Part shown: in pieces, positions 21,932 through 31,716 of the stretch | Position numbering within the stretch: position 1 is the stretch's first letter | How the letters are laid out: the number at the start of each line of letters is the position of its first letter | Origin: an uncultured Cedecea sp. | GTDB lineage: Bacteria > Pseudomonadota > Gammaproteobacteria > Enterobacterales > Enterobacteriaceae | Assembly (NCBI RefSeq): GCF_947498825.1 | Contig: NZ_CANMLV010000001.1 | Location: 62,001 to 126,000 of the forward strand | DNA: 64,000 nt | Direction: 5' to 3' | Notes under the pieces: generated by a model | What the model saw: the letters and a program-made list of their open reading frames with translations, nothing else | Told to the model about the DNA's origin: nothing | Database searches by the model: none | Program-made: the position numbers and the translations under genes

Positions 21932-22345
21932 ATGAGCAAAGTATTAGATGTAGTTGCAGCGATTATTGAGCATAACGGAAATATATTACTTGCCCGTCGC
22001 CCTGACAGCGGAGATCAGCCGGGCTACTGGGAATTTCCTGGTGGCAAGCTTGAAACCAATGAAACTCAACCGCAGGCACTGGCGCGGGAGTTACAGGAAG
22101 AGCTGGGGATCACAGCAGAGACAGGACGTTATATAGCCAGCTATCAGTGCCCGGTCGCGGACAGAGTTATCAACTTACATGCCTGGCATGTGACCGTCTT
22201 CACCGGCATTCCTGCCCCACTGTGCCACAGCGAGCTTCGCTGGTGTTCGCTGATACAGGCTCAAGATGATGCCGACAACCAGTTACTGGCTCCGCCCGAT
22301 ATCCCTCTACTGGCCGCTTTTCTCACTGCGTATGTCGCAAGGTAA
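21932..22345 (+). CDS. nudG: Nudix hydrolase NudG (CTP pyrophosphohydrolase)
   Basis: 137 residues. The Nudix box GGKLETNETQPQALARELQE followed by ELGI is intact at about 37-60 (Gx5Ex7REUxEExGU), so the catalytic glutamates are present. E. coli NudG hydrolyses CTP, dCTP and oxidised or methylated pyrimidine triphosphates. The ATG at 21932 has no strong ribosome binding site. In E. coli nudG precedes ynjH; here about 10 kb of other genes intervene. Confidence 0.9.
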   Translation: MSKVLDVVAAIIEHNGNILLARRPDSGDQPGYWEFPGGKLETNETQPQALARELQEELGITAETGRYIASYQCPVADRVINLHAWHVTVFTGIPAPLCHSELRWCSLIQAQDDADNQLLAPPDIPLLAAFLTAYVAR

Positions 22346-22401
22346 ACAGATGAACGCAAACTAAAGTGTCAGTTTGGATATCAAACATTTTTGTACGGTA
22401 A

Positions 22402-22432
22402 GCCTGTTCTTTGAACAAGAAAAGAACAAGGC
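22402..22432. terminator. Stem-loop downstream of nudG
   Basis: GCCTGTTCTTT pairs with AAAGAACAAGGC with a one-base bulge and is followed by TTTACGTTTT. A plausible terminator of nudG; not classical. Confidence 0.45.
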
Positions 22433-22607
22433 TTTACGTTTTAAACGGACGTCCTCTGTTACAGGCTGGTTCTATTTAATCGTGACCTTATAAGCCCTGC
22501 TCTGTCGGCAGACCAGAGCCTCTTCCCGTATCAGTATTCTCATCCACGAACAGCAAGGTGAAATCTATTGGTGGTAAATTAAGCCGCACCGAGATACAGC
22601 CCACTCT

Positions 22608-23465
22608 TCATTTTTGACCTCGCTTTTTCTGATGCGTGTCTACAGCGCTCATCGCGGTCTGCATACTTTCATGAGAGATAAGACTATTGATTTTGAAAAA
22701 CAGAACATCAAAGGCAATCATCTGTAAGATCTGTGGCGTCACCATACCCAGCTTTTCATGAGCTTCAGTGTAGCTGTAGGCAATAACATGCTCCGCCAGC
22801 GCGCTGGCCCTGTTTTTTCCGTAGCGTGTCAAGGCAATAGTCTGCGCGCCGTTGTTGCGGGCAAGACTCAGTGCCTCTATCACTTCTTCACTCTCACCTC
22901 TTGCCGAAATAGCCAACAGCACATCTCCGGGACGCAGGAGCGACGCCTGTACCAGCTGGGTGTGATAGTCATAGTTAAACAGAACGTTCAGACCACAGCG
23001 AATAAGCTTGTGGTTCATATCAAGCGCAATAAAAGCGGAGGAGCCTATTCCCACAAGCACGATCCGACGGGCGTTAACCAGCAGCTGCGCACAAGTGTCT
23101 ATCACTTCCGGTTCAATCAAATCCAGCGACTGCTCTATCTTTTTGGTGAAAAGTAGCTTCGATTTCGCCACGATTTGTACGGTACTGTCTCCGGCCTCAA
23201 TCCCCTCATAGATCTCCTGCCTGACGACAGCGCTGTCAGGCTTTGCGGCAGCTAATTGCAGCTTCAGGTCGGGGAACCCCTTGCAACCCAGCATTCTGGC
23301 GTAACGGATCACCGTCGAATCACTGATCTCCAGAGCCTGCGCCACTCGTGTGGCGCTCATCGCGGAGAGGTCAAATCCCTGCTCAATGATAAAGGTCGAT
23401 ATTGCCCGCTCGCCACGCTTTCCGGTATGCACCAACGCCCTTATTTTGCTGATAACAGTTTCCAT
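22608..23465 (-). CDS. MurR/RpiR-family transcriptional regulator
   Basis: 285 residues. N-terminal HTH_6 domain (SAMSATRVAQALEISDSTVIRYARMLGCKGFPDLKLQL, about 34-70) and a SIS phosphosugar-binding domain (VGIGSSAFIALDMNHKLIRCGL near 137 and LLAISARGESEEVIEA near 178). Such repressors or activators sense sugar phosphates. It starts 12 bases after the end of a truncated PTS permease gene, so the two probably formed one locus. Confidence 0.9.
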   Translation of the reverse strand: METVISKIRALVHTGKRGERAISTFIIEQGFDLSAMSATRVAQALEISDSTVIRYARMLGCKGFPDLKLQLAAAKPDSAVVRQEIYEGIEAGDSTVQIVAKSKLLFTKKIEQSLDLIEPEVIDTCAQLLVNARRIVLVGIGSSAFIALDMNHKLIRCGLNVLFNYDYHTQLVQASLLRPGDVLLAISARGESEEVIEALSLARNNGAQTIALTRYGKNRASALAEHVIAYSYTEAHEKLGMVTPQILQMIAFDVLFFKINSLISHESMQTAMSAVDTHQKKRGQK

Positions 23466-23477
23466 AAATCTCCCGAA

Positions 23478-24194
23478 TCACTCTGTTGGGTCAGTAAACC
23501 CCAGCAGCATAGCTGCAATAAAGCCGACTATCCAGGCGCAGCCAACCGCCAACAGGAAAGGCAGGATCTGGCCCGGCCCGACAAGTGGCAGTAGCGATAA
23601 TCCAGCAGTACCGAACGGGATAATAATGCCAATCTTGCAGCCCGCAATAACCGCACCCCCCGCAGCGCCACCGATACAACCTGCGATAAAGGGTTTACCC
23701 AGCGGCAGCGACACGCCAAACAGCAACGGTTCACCGACACCGATAATTCCTACCGGTAGCGCACCGGCGATGGTTTTTTTCAGACGCGGATTTTTCGTCT
23801 TCAGATAGACATAAGCGGCAGCTCCCACCTGCCCCATCCCTCCCATAGCTAAGATAGGAAAAAGGTAATTGAGGCCAAAAGTGTCAAGAATTTGAGCGTG
23901 GATAGGGATCAGTCCCTGATGCAAGCCAGTCAGTAGCAGGAACAGGAACCCTCCGCCCAGCACTGCGCCAACAATCACCGATGCCGCCGAGTGGTTGAGC
24001 AACGCCAGCGAAACCAAATTACCCAGCCAGAGGTTGAGCGCATGGGCCGCAGGCTGCAGAACAAGTAGCGCCACCATCGATGAGATAATAATCGTCACCA
24101 TCGGAGTCAGGATCAGATCAAGACTCTCTTTGCACCAGCTGCGAATAAAATCATTTTTTGGTAAAGACAAAGCGTTTTTTGCATGATAAAACAT
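23478..24194 (-). pseudogene. PTS EIIC permease, C-terminal fragment only
   Basis: 238 residues matching the C-terminal half of glucose/MurNAc-type PTS EIIBC permeases: the LLLTGLHQGLIPIHAQ segment, GVGEPLLFGVSLPLGKPF and the closing GCAWIVGFIAAMLLGF are clear. The EIIB domain with its phosphocysteine and the first EIIC helices are missing; full proteins are about 450-480 residues. Upstream coding sequence stops abruptly at the yqjH promoter (24195-24230), which looks like a deletion junction. The fragment may be expressed but should not phosphorylate sugar. Confidence 0.75.
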
Positions 24195-24209
24195 ATCTAT
24201 GATATATCT
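24191..24209. promoter_or_regulatory. Candidate YqjI operator upstream of yqjH
   Basis: ACATATCTATGATATATCT contains the self-complementary GATATATC and a near-palindromic ATATCTATGATAT, 22-40 bases before the yqjH ATG. YqjI represses yqjH in E. coli; assigning this repeat to it is inference. Confidence 0.4.
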
Positions 24210-24230
24210 TACAGGGCAAAAGAGAAAACA

Positions 24231-24995
24231 ATGACAACGAAAAATAACAAACCAAAGCTCGCTAAACGCGTAAAAAATGAACTTAAATTCCGTGAGTTAA
24301 CGGTAAAAAGTAAACAAAAAATAGCCGGTTGCTTCTGTCGTATCGTGCTGGCTGGTGACCAGCTGACCGGATTTTCCTCACAGGGTTTCGATGACCATGT
24401 GAAGGTCTTTTTCCCAGTGGGTAACGAAAAATGCGCTTTGCCTGAAATCACCAGCGAAGGGATTGTCTGGCCTGATGGTCCCCGCCCTGCGGCCCGCGAC
24501 TATACTCCCCTGTCGTTTGATGCCGCGCTTAATGAACTCACCATCGACTTTTTTATTCATGAAGGCGGTATCGCAAGTCAGTGGGCTGAATCAGCTAAAC
24601 CGGGCGACAAGCTGATGACAGGTGGCCCGAGAGGCTCACTGGTTGTCCCTGTCGATTACGCATGGCAGCTTTATGTATGTGACGAAAGCGGGCTACCTGC
24701 TGTGCGTCGCCGACTGCTTTCATTACCGAAAGATATTTCGGTCCAAGTGCTGGTGAACTGTAACCAGCCACAAACTCAGGAATACCTGAGCGAGTTCAGC
24801 CAGGCTCATATCGAATGGCTGAACAGTGAGTCTGTCGCTGAAAAACTGCAGTCACTTTCGCTTCCGGCAACAGACTATTATTGCTGGATAACCGGTGAAG
24901 GTGAGGAAGTAAAACAGCTGAGCGAGAGTCTGCTGGCAACCCACAGTCTGGACGCCGATTATCTGCGCGCTGTCGCTTACTGGCATAAGAAATAG
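24231..24995 (+). CDS. yqjH: NADPH-dependent ferric-chelate reductase YqjH
   Basis: 254 residues of the ViuB/siderophore-interacting family: FAD-binding barrel with RxYTPLSFDA near 87 (FAD motif), GGIASQWAESAKPGDKLMTGGPRGS near 110-135, then the SIP C-terminal NAD(P) domain ending in LRAVAYWHKK. The enzyme reduces ferric siderophores in the cytosol to release iron. It is followed at 10 bases by yqjI, its regulator, on the same strand; in E. coli the two are divergent. Confidence 0.9.
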   Translation: MTTKNNKPKLAKRVKNELKFRELTVKSKQKIAGCFCRIVLAGDQLTGFSSQGFDDHVKVFFPVGNEKCALPEITSEGIVWPDGPRPAARDYTPLSFDAALNELTIDFFIHEGGIASQWAESAKPGDKLMTGGPRGSLVVPVDYAWQLYVCDESGLPAVRRRLLSLPKDISVQVLVNCNQPQTQEYLSEFSQAHIEWLNSESVAEKLQSLSLPATDYYCWITGEGEEVKQLSESLLATHSLDADYLRAVAYWHKK

Positions 24996-25005
24996 GAGGT
25001 TTTTA

Positions 25006-25575
25006 ATGAGATATCATCACCACCATCACCCCTGCCATGACAGGCACGAACGCCATACTGGTGGCCACGGTCGCCATGAGCCCGGTTTCGGGGAGGGACG
25101 CGCCCGCCATCGCCGGGAACGGTTGTTCGACGCTAACGACATTCGTTTGCTTATTCTTCATTTTCTTTCGCAAAATGCAGCCCATGGCTATGAGCTGATT
25201 AAGTCGATTGAAGCCCTGGCAAAAGGGGAATATGTCCCGAGTCCGGGAATTATCTATCCGAACCTGACCCTGCTCGAAGAGATGGGGTTGATACAGGCGG
25301 TTGAAAGTCAGTCGACAAAGAAAGCCTGGCAGTTAACCGATGAAGGTAAAACTGCGCTGGAACAGCAGTCAGGTGAAGTCCGCACTATACTTGAGCGCCT
25401 GGAATCACTGGGTGTACTGGGGGGCAATCGCCGTATTCCGGAAGTCCAGCGCGCAATTCATAACTTTAAAATCGCCCTGAACACCAAACTGGCTAACAGC
25501 GATATCCCGCAGGAAACGCTGTATAAAATTATCGATACCCTGGACCAGGCGGCGAAGGATATTGAACGTAGCTAA
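25006..25575 (+). CDS. yqjI: PadR-family metal-sensing repressor YqjI
   Basis: 189 residues. A His-rich N terminus (RYHHHHHPCHDRHERHTGGH, about 2-21) precedes a PadR winged helix (LFDANDIRLLILHFLSQNAAHGYELIKSIE near 41-70, then PSPGIIYPNLTLLEEMGLI). E. coli YqjI uses such His/Cys residues to sense nickel and iron and to repress yqjH and itself. Here it lies directly after yqjH in one operon. A strong terminator follows. Confidence 0.93.
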   Translation: MRYHHHHHPCHDRHERHTGGHGRHEPGFGEGRARHRRERLFDANDIRLLILHFLSQNAAHGYELIKSIEALAKGEYVPSPGIIYPNLTLLEEMGLIQAVESQSTKKAWQLTDEGKTALEQQSGEVRTILERLESLGVLGGNRRIPEVQRAIHNFKIALNTKLANSDIPQETLYKIIDTLDQAAKDIERS

Positions 25576-25611
25576 CTGAAAACCAGACGCTCGCGGGAGT
25601 ACCTCTTAAAC

Positions 25612-25656
25612 AGGGACTTAACATTGAAAAATGTTAAGTCCCCTTTTCGTTTTTTA
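25612..25656 (+). terminator. Rho-independent terminator of yqjHI
   Basis: GGGACTTAACATT-GAAA-AATGTTAAGTCCC is a perfect 13-bp stem with a tetraloop, followed by TTTTCGTTTTTT. About 40 bases after the yqjI stop. Confidence 0.92.
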
Positions 25657-25858
25657 TCATAACCGTATTTTTAATATTACAGCTGACTTATCACAGGCGG
25701 AGACCACGGGAAATTTGTGTTTGATGATTCAAATCAGAAGATTGCTCAGGTTTGTCGTACTTATTTATGGCTAAAATAAGCATAATAATCCGCCCGTCAG
25801 AGACAGTGTGTCATGCTCACTGCCCTGGTGCTACGTTTTGATTTTTAGGATGCCTGAT

Positions 25859-28021
25859 ATGAAATCTGGAGTATACCGTTGCGCCACCACATTGCTTTTT
25901 TCACTCATTGCCAGCCAAACGGCCTTTGCCTCTTCAGATGAATCAAGTTGTCCCTGGGGAGTTCCAGGCTGTTTAATCGACAGCCCGCCGGTACTGGGTG
26001 TATTCAATGATACGCGCGATAACCTGCTGCGTTTGCTTGGCGAAAAGGCGGCACTATCCTTGCCCGGTCAACCTATACCAGCGGACTTCTCCCGCAGCCG
26101 TGACTTTTATTTCGGTCCGCACCTTGATATCTGGTACAACTTTAAATCACCTGCAGAACAAAACACCGTGCCCCCTGCCAGCACAGAAGTGAAAACGTTA
26201 CTCGAACGTTTAGATCTGGCCGATACAGAACCTGACTATAGCAACGAGCACACACACGAAAATCGGTTTGTCTCAATGACAGCGCAATCGGATGCAAACT
26301 TTCTTTCAGCTCTGCTTGCCGATAATAGTCTGACCCCGGAACAGCAACAGACGCTGGCAAAAGTCAGACTGCTTATTGATGGCAGTGAAGGGAGCCAGGA
26401 AAACATTGAAGCCCTCGAGTTTCCTGCGGGATCAACGGCGGAGCAATTCAAACGCTATTTATCTGCAGCCAATGACTTCTATGCCGGTAAATATGCTGAG
26501 GCTGAAGCGCTGTGGCTGTCACTGATGGAAAGCCCGCAGCCCTGGCTGGCAGAAACGAGCGGCTATATGCTTATCCGTAACGCACTGAATACCAGCAGCC
26601 AGAATGCAGCAGGTGAATACGGTGATTTTGATGTCAATAAAGTCGATCCGCAGGCGGCAAAATTAGCGTTGAAACGGGCCGGGGATTATCTTCAGCACTG
26701 GCCGGCAGGACAATATACGGCGTCCGCTACCGGTCTGTTACGGAAAATTAACTGGTATCTGCAAGATAGCGATAGTCTGGCCAAACTGTATGAACATGCC
26801 TTTACCGAGGCAAAAGATATCAACACGCTGATAGCCCTTATCACCGAGAATGACAATAAACTGCAAAGCCGGGATAGCAACTGGAATGACACAATTTATC
26901 GCTACTCTCCTGAAGCACCGTTGATCACCTTTACCCAGGCGCTGCGCATGATGCGCAATCTTGATTGCGACACGCGGCAACCCTGCGCCGATAAAAGCTA
27001 TCTGGATGAAATCAAACCAGTATTTGAACAATCCGATACGCTGAGTTACTGGCACTATCTCAACCTGATGCTGGCTTATCAGAAAAAAGATTATGCGCAG
27101 GTGATAAGCGACATTAAACCCGAGAGCCATATACCGGAAAATGATATTTTAGCCTTCAGTGAACAGGCGCTGTACGGTAATGCGCTGATGGCCCAACAAA
27201 AATGGTCACAGGCAAGGGAGCACTGGTCCCAGTTACTGGCATCCACTCAGAACGTGGAACAGCAACAGTATCTGCAAAGTCAGCTGGCAGCCACGCTGGT
27301 TGAGTCAAACAATATTGCCGCTGTTTTTGCCGCCACCAGCCCGATAACCAATCTGCGCTACCGTTCAGTGGTACTTAAAACCCGGGCTGATGCTGATTTA
27401 TTACGCCAGCAAGTAGCCTCCGCACCGAATAACGAAGAGCGGACTATCGCCCTGCATACCTTATTGATGCGCGATTTGATTGAGGCGCGCTACGCCGAAT
27501 GGCTGGCAGATAAAGCCCTGGCAAGCCATATTTCACAGCCAGTTACCGGGGATAGTTTTGCAGATGTAGACCTGAGCGTTTTTAACGGGTCCGGTGGGCA
27601 AACTGAAAAGGGCTACTTCTGCCCATCATTAACTGAAACCGTTAGCGTTCTGAGTAAAAATAACCGTGACGGACATGCGTTGAATTGCCTGGGTGAGTTT
27701 CTGCGTACTGGCGATGCCAGAATCTCGCTGTGGCAAGATTCCCCGGGGAACATCGCGCTCGACGCCCTCACCTCAGATGAGACGTTTATCGGCCAGCCCA
27801 GCCGTCAGGGTTATTACCAGCAGGTGATAGCCGACGCCAAAAGCGAGCCGGAAGATAAGAGCTATGCGCTGTATCGGGCTGTCATGTGTTATGCCCCTTC
27901 CGGTTATAACGACTGCGGTGGTGCCGACGTCGATAAACACGAGCGTAAAAACTGGTTCAGCCGGTTAAAATCACAGTATCCGGGAAGTGTATGGGCGCAA
28001 AAACTCAAATACTACTGGTAG
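25859..28021 (+). CDS. Uncharacterised exported 720-residue protein
   Basis: 720 residues from the ATG at 25859 (AGGA eight bases upstream). It starts with a signal peptide (MKSGVYRCATTLLFSLIASQTAFA), so it should be periplasmic or outer-membrane associated. The mature protein has a Cys pair near the N terminus (SCPWGVPGC) and long helical stretches with TPR-like patterns (ANDFYAGKYAEAEALWLSLM, EQALYGNALMAQQKWSQAREHW). The C terminus has further cysteines (MCYAPSGYNDCGG). I do not recognise the family. Its end overlaps the DUF3142 gene by 31 bases, so the two are translationally linked. Confidence 0.8.
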   Translation: MKSGVYRCATTLLFSLIASQTAFASSDESSCPWGVPGCLIDSPPVLGVFNDTRDNLLRLLGEKAALSLPGQPIPADFSRSRDFYFGPHLDIWYNFKSPAEQNTVPPASTEVKTLLERLDLADTEPDYSNEHTHENRFVSMTAQSDANFLSALLADNSLTPEQQQTLAKVRLLIDGSEGSQENIEALEFPAGSTAEQFKRYLSAANDFYAGKYAEAEALWLSLMESPQPWLAETSGYMLIRNALNTSSQNAAGEYGDFDVNKVDPQAAKLALKRAGDYLQHWPAGQYTASATGLLRKINWYLQDSDSLAKLYEHAFTEAKDINTLIALITENDNKLQSRDSNWNDTIYRYSPEAPLITFTQALRMMRNLDCDTRQPCADKSYLDEIKPVFEQSDTLSYWHYLNLMLAYQKKDYAQVISDIKPESHIPENDILAFSEQALYGNALMAQQKWSQAREHWSQLLASTQNVEQQQYLQSQLAATLVESNNIAAVFAATSPITNLRYRSVVLKTRADADLLRQQVASAPNNEERTIALHTLLMRDLIEARYAEWLADKALASHISQPVTGDSFADVDLSVFNGSGGQTEKGYFCPSLTETVSVLSKNNRDGHALNCLGEFLRTGDARISLWQDSPGNIALDALTSDETFIGQPSRQGYYQQVIADAKSEPEDKSYALYRAVMCYAPSGYNDCGGADVDKHERKNWFSRLKSQYPGSVWAQKLKYYW

Positions 28022-28710
28022 GGTTACTGACTGCAGCCCTGTTCAGTTTTCCCGTTCAGGCTCGGGTCAACGCCGAACAGCATCGGGCATTCTGGCTCTG
28101 GTCCGGCGTCAAACCCGGTCCGGCTCTACGCCAGGCTGAAGTGGTTTATCTGCATCAAGGGGAGCTGGTTACTCGCAGCGGACAGGTGATTTTTCAGCGG
28201 GTAGGATTACCCGTGAGTCGCCTGAGTTTTCCCCGAATCTGGCTAACGGTACGCATAACGACCCTTGATATGCCGTCTGAGGCATGGCAACGCATTGTTA
28301 TGTTGCTGAACCGCTGGGAAGCTGCGGGAAATCAGGTTGTCGGGCTACAAATCGATTTTGATGCGGCAACTCATCGCCTCAATGATTACGGCGATTTTTT
28401 GCGTGAGCTGCGCCAACGGCTTCCTGCGCGTTACGCACTCGGCGTCACCGGCTTGCTTGACTGGGCAAAAACAGGGGATATATCAACACTCAACACCTTA
28501 CCCATTGATGAAATTGTCGTACAAAGCTACCAGGGACGACAGACTGTCACCCAATATTCCCGGTATTTACCGGCGCTAAGTAAGCTGAAGATCCCTTTCT
28601 CTGTTGGTCTGGTCCAGCATGGCGAATGGGATAGCCGGTATGAAAAATTGCTGGCAGACTCGCCCTGGTATCGAGGCACCGTCGTGTTTATGCTTCGGGA
28701 TAAAACATAG
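27991..28710 (+). CDS. DUF3142 domain-containing exported protein
   Basis: 239 residues with a signal peptide (MGAKTQILLVGLLTAALFSFPVQA). The body fits the DUF3142 family: FWLWSGV near 34, LQIDFDAATHRLNDYGDFLRELRQRLP near 117-143, DEIVVQSYQGRQT and FSVGLVQHGEW in the second half, resembling a TIM-barrel hydrolase layout with the acidic IDFD pair. The activity is not known. It overlaps the 720-residue gene upstream by 31 bases in another frame. Confidence 0.8.
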   Translation: MGAKTQILLVGLLTAALFSFPVQARVNAEQHRAFWLWSGVKPGPALRQAEVVYLHQGELVTRSGQVIFQRVGLPVSRLSFPRIWLTVRITTLDMPSEAWQRIVMLLNRWEAAGNQVVGLQIDFDAATHRLNDYGDFLRELRQRLPARYALGVTGLLDWAKTGDISTLNTLPIDEIVVQSYQGRQTVTQYSRYLPALSKLKIPFSVGLVQHGEWDSRYEKLLADSPWYRGTVVFMLRDKT

Positions 28711-28782
28711 CGCGCAGTGAGCAGTATCCGCCATCACATTAACAGCGGAATACCGAAAACATCATGCAACTGAGATATCCTC

Positions 28783-28808
28783 AGGCTCAGCCTTGACCGG
28801 TTGAGCCT
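28783..28808. terminator. Hairpin between the DUF3142 gene and the convergent DUF21 gene
   Basis: AGGCTCA and TGAGCCT form a perfect 7-bp stem around 12 bases. It lies between convergent genes; the T-run is poor. Confidence 0.4.
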
Positions 28809-28836
28809 TATCTGTTCCAGTTCGCTTCTGTCTCAT

Positions 28837-29853
28837 TCAGGCTGACGAGGCCGCAGGCAATATCCTCTTTAATATATCGTTCAGCGTGACAACACCACAC
28901 ATATTCAGATCCTCCATCACTACGGCAAACTGAACGCTTGATTTGCGCATCAGCGCTAATGACTCATAGATTGGCGTAGTGGAATCAATAATAAATGCCG
29001 GACGCGCTATCTCACAGGCGGGACGGTCATCCTGCTCCATCAGCGTATCTCTTAAATGGACCACCAGCGGCATTGATTCCGCTTTGCCTGACAGGAGTAT
29101 TCTTTGATGGCCTGAACGCTGCGCTGCATCACGGATATCAGCAACCGTTACGTCCGCCGGGAGGAATGTCGGACCTTTTTTTCCCACAAGAAGCGTCTTT
29201 ACCTGGACAGTAACAAGGTCAATAAGACTTGTGATCTGTTGCTGAACCTGTGGTTCGAGTGTCCCGGTCTTAGCTGAATGCTCAACAAGTTGACGTATTG
29301 TGGCGATATCCTGCCCACCCACTGCAGCACTCTCTACCGGTTCAACGCCAGCAGCTCTCACCAGCCGGTTTGCCAGGCGGTTTAACCCGCGCATCAAAGA
29401 CCGTAATGGCCAGATATAGACTTGAGCAATGATACCCACAGCTAACGCCGAACGCTCAGGATTTGCAATTGCCCAGGACTTGGGAGCCATTTCACCTATC
29501 ACTAAATGTAAAAAGGTGACCACAAAGAATGCGAGCACAAAAGAGGTTCCTCCTGCCACCCATAGCGGTATCCCCCAGGCGACAAGTAAGGGTTCAAGCC
29601 AGAAATCGACCGCCGGTTTGGTTATTGCCCCCAGAGCAAAAGTACAGAAGGTGATACCCAGTTGGGCACCCGCAAGCATTAACGTCAAATCGTTCATACC
29701 GCGCAAAGCTGCCCTTGCGGAGCGACTGTTGATAGCCATCTCCTCTAAGCGGTGTCTGCGAGAGCCCAGAAGCGCAAATTCAATAATGACAAACAGGCCA
29801 CTGAGGATAATTAACGCGAGAGTTGCCAGGGTTACAAACAACGGATCGTTCAT
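28837..29853 (-). CDS. CNNM/CorC-type transporter (DUF21 + CBS), protein 2
   Basis: 338 residues. N-terminal DUF21 membrane domain with three or four helices (LIILSGLFVIIEFALLGSR, LAGAQLGITFCTFALG, VIGEMAPKSWAIANPE) and a CBS pair to the end (PIYESLALMRKSSVQFAVVMEDLNMCGVVTLNDILKRIL). No C-terminal CorC_HlyC domain, unlike the neighbour. This family (hemolysin family in databases) is tied to Mg2+/Co2+ export in characterised members. Overlaps its upstream partner by 4 bases. Confidence 0.88.
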   Translation of the reverse strand: MNDPLFVTLATLALIILSGLFVIIEFALLGSRRHRLEEMAINSRSARAALRGMNDLTLMLAGAQLGITFCTFALGAITKPAVDFWLEPLLVAWGIPLWVAGGTSFVLAFFVVTFLHLVIGEMAPKSWAIANPERSALAVGIIAQVYIWPLRSLMRGLNRLANRLVRAAGVEPVESAAVGGQDIATIRQLVEHSAKTGTLEPQVQQQITSLIDLVTVQVKTLLVGKKGPTFLPADVTVADIRDAAQRSGHQRILLSGKAESMPLVVHLRDTLMEQDDRPACEIARPAFIIDSTTPIYESLALMRKSSVQFAVVMEDLNMCGVVTLNDILKRILPAASSA

Positions 29854-31226
29854 CGTGAGCCCTCATTAATGACTTCTTCAACCAGGCAGACGCGAACTTG
29901 CGTTGGGACGTAGCGCTCGACCTCTAAAATATCGACGACTAACTTTCTCTGGAGTGGCACATCCGCAACCAAATCAGCCGGATCGACGGGTAATACAATC
30001 GTCACTGAATCACCCTTAACCGGCAATGCACCGAGTTCTGCAATCAGCATACCTGAGACTGTTTCAACCTCATTACGAGGTAACTCGTAGCCAATCGCGC
30101 GTTCTACCTCGTCCAGGGGAGCATCTCCTTCCATCAGCCAGATATTCTCCCCACCTTGGGTGACAGAACTTCCTGTTTCCAGATCGTGTTCATCCGTAAT
30201 CTCGCCGACAATTTCGGCTGCAAGATCTTCTAACGTTAAAATACCCGCAAAGCCACCGTACTCATCAATCACGCAGGCAAGTTGGTTTTTGCTGCGCAGT
30301 AAGTGACTGAGTGCATCAGGAAGCGGCATCAGAGTGGGGATAACCGAGGCATCCTTCATTATCGTTGAGACAGGCAGGTTACTCTGGCCTTTGGACAAAC
30401 AGGTAAGAACATCATCCAGATGCACAATGCCAACAGGCGTATCGTCCTCAACAACCGGATAGCGCGTATGACCTTTAGACATCATTTCACGGAGTTCACC
30501 TGTTGTTGTTGTTGGAGTCAGCCAGTCGACCTGAAAACGCGGGAGCATGGCATGTTCCACGTCACGCTGAGGGAAGTCGAGGATTCGGTCCATCATCAGA
30601 GAAAGCTCGACAGGAAGATCGCCACTATTACGCGAGTCAGCAATGATATGGGGAAGATCGTTCGCCGACACGCTGACATCCAGGTCATGGACCGGCTCAA
30701 TACGCAGTGCTTTCAAAAAAAGATTCGCGGACTTATCAAAGAAACTAATAAGCCAGCCAAATACGGCAAGATAAATAAGGGTTGAACTGGCGAGCTTTCT
30801 GGCGAGGGGTTCAGGATTGGCAATCGCGAGATTTTTGGGAAATAGCTCACCAAAAATCATCTGGGTAATGGTTGCAGCAACCAAGGCAAGCACCGTACCT
30901 ATGGTGATGCCAATTTCAACAGGAATACCGACGCTACCGAGAATGACGCCAAATGACCGACCGATAAGAGGTTCTGCAATAAAACCGGCCACAAGTCCGG
31001 TAACCGTGATACCCAACTGTGCACCAGACAACATAAAGCTGGTTCGTTTCGTTACTTCCAGGGCCCGCCTGGCAGCGACGTCCCCTGCTGCAGCCCGAGC
31101 GGCAAGTTTCGTGCGGTCAACCGCCATATAAGCGAATTCTTGAGCGACAAAATAACCGTTGAGTGCAATGATGAAGAGGATAAATAATATCCCCAGAATA
31201 AGGATAAGAATTGATTCAATCATCAT
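29850..31226 (-). CDS. CNNM/CorC-type transporter (DUF21 + CBS + CorC_HlyC), protein 1
   Basis: 458 residues from the ATG at 31226; GGAGG ending six bases upstream supports this start over the in-frame GTG at 31238. Domains: DUF21 with four helices (about 1-190; [31 protein letters not shown]), CBS pair (about 210-330; [22 protein letters not shown] and [30 protein letters not shown]), then a C-terminal CorC_HlyC domain. Probable divalent-cation exporter or regulator of the inner membrane. It forms a two-gene operon with a shorter paralogue. Confidence 0.88.
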   Translation of the reverse strand: MMIESILILILGILFILFIIALNGYFVAQEFAYMAVDRTKLAARAAAGDVAARRALEVTKRTSFMLSGAQLGITVTGLVAGFIAEPLIGRSFGVILGSVGIPVEIGITIGTVLALVAATITQMIFGELFPKNLAIANPEPLARKLASSTLIYLAVFGWLISFFDKSANLFLKALRIEPVHDLDVSVSANDLPHIIADSRNSGDLPVELSLMMDRILDFPQRDVEHAMLPRFQVDWLTPTTTTGELREMMSKGHTRYPVVEDDTPVGIVHLDDVLTCLSKGQSNLPVSTIMKDASVIPTLMPLPDALSHLLRSKNQLACVIDEYGGFAGILTLEDLAAEIVGEITDEHDLETGSSVTQGGENIWLMEGDAPLDEVERAIGYELPRNEVETVSGMLIAELGALPVKGDSVTIVLPVDPADLVADVPLQRKLVVDILEVERYVPTQVRVCLVEEVINEGSR

Positions 31227-31716
31227 CTTATCCTCCACAAAGAAACTACGTTAGCATTGGTATAACTGGAGGTGGCTGACGATTCGGTTCTGTCCACTGT
31301 GTGTTTAATAATTTCCTGGTTATTAACGGTGCGTAATCTATATCAGTATTTCTTTTATATCGTCAAGTAGCCATATTATTGGCGAAAGCAAAGTATCAAA
31401 GCAGTATTCGATCCTGTGCTAATCATTTACTGAAAATTTACTCATCGCTTACTATAAAAATGAATAGTGGCCGTAATTATTAGGTTATCCCGTTTGCAAA
31501 AAATAATAAAAACAGACTCAACGATAATGAGCCATAAAAGCAAGAGAAGAGCTCAAATAGCTTATTCCGGTACATTTGTCTGGCATTCTGGTGACAGGTC
31601 TGATCTTGCTGGAGGACGGATGCTGCGGGCAATACTCTAATAACGGCGATTCAAAGAGACGGTAAGCAAGACAACATTTTGCACAGATGACTATCAGGCA
31701 AAGACCTGAAAGATTC

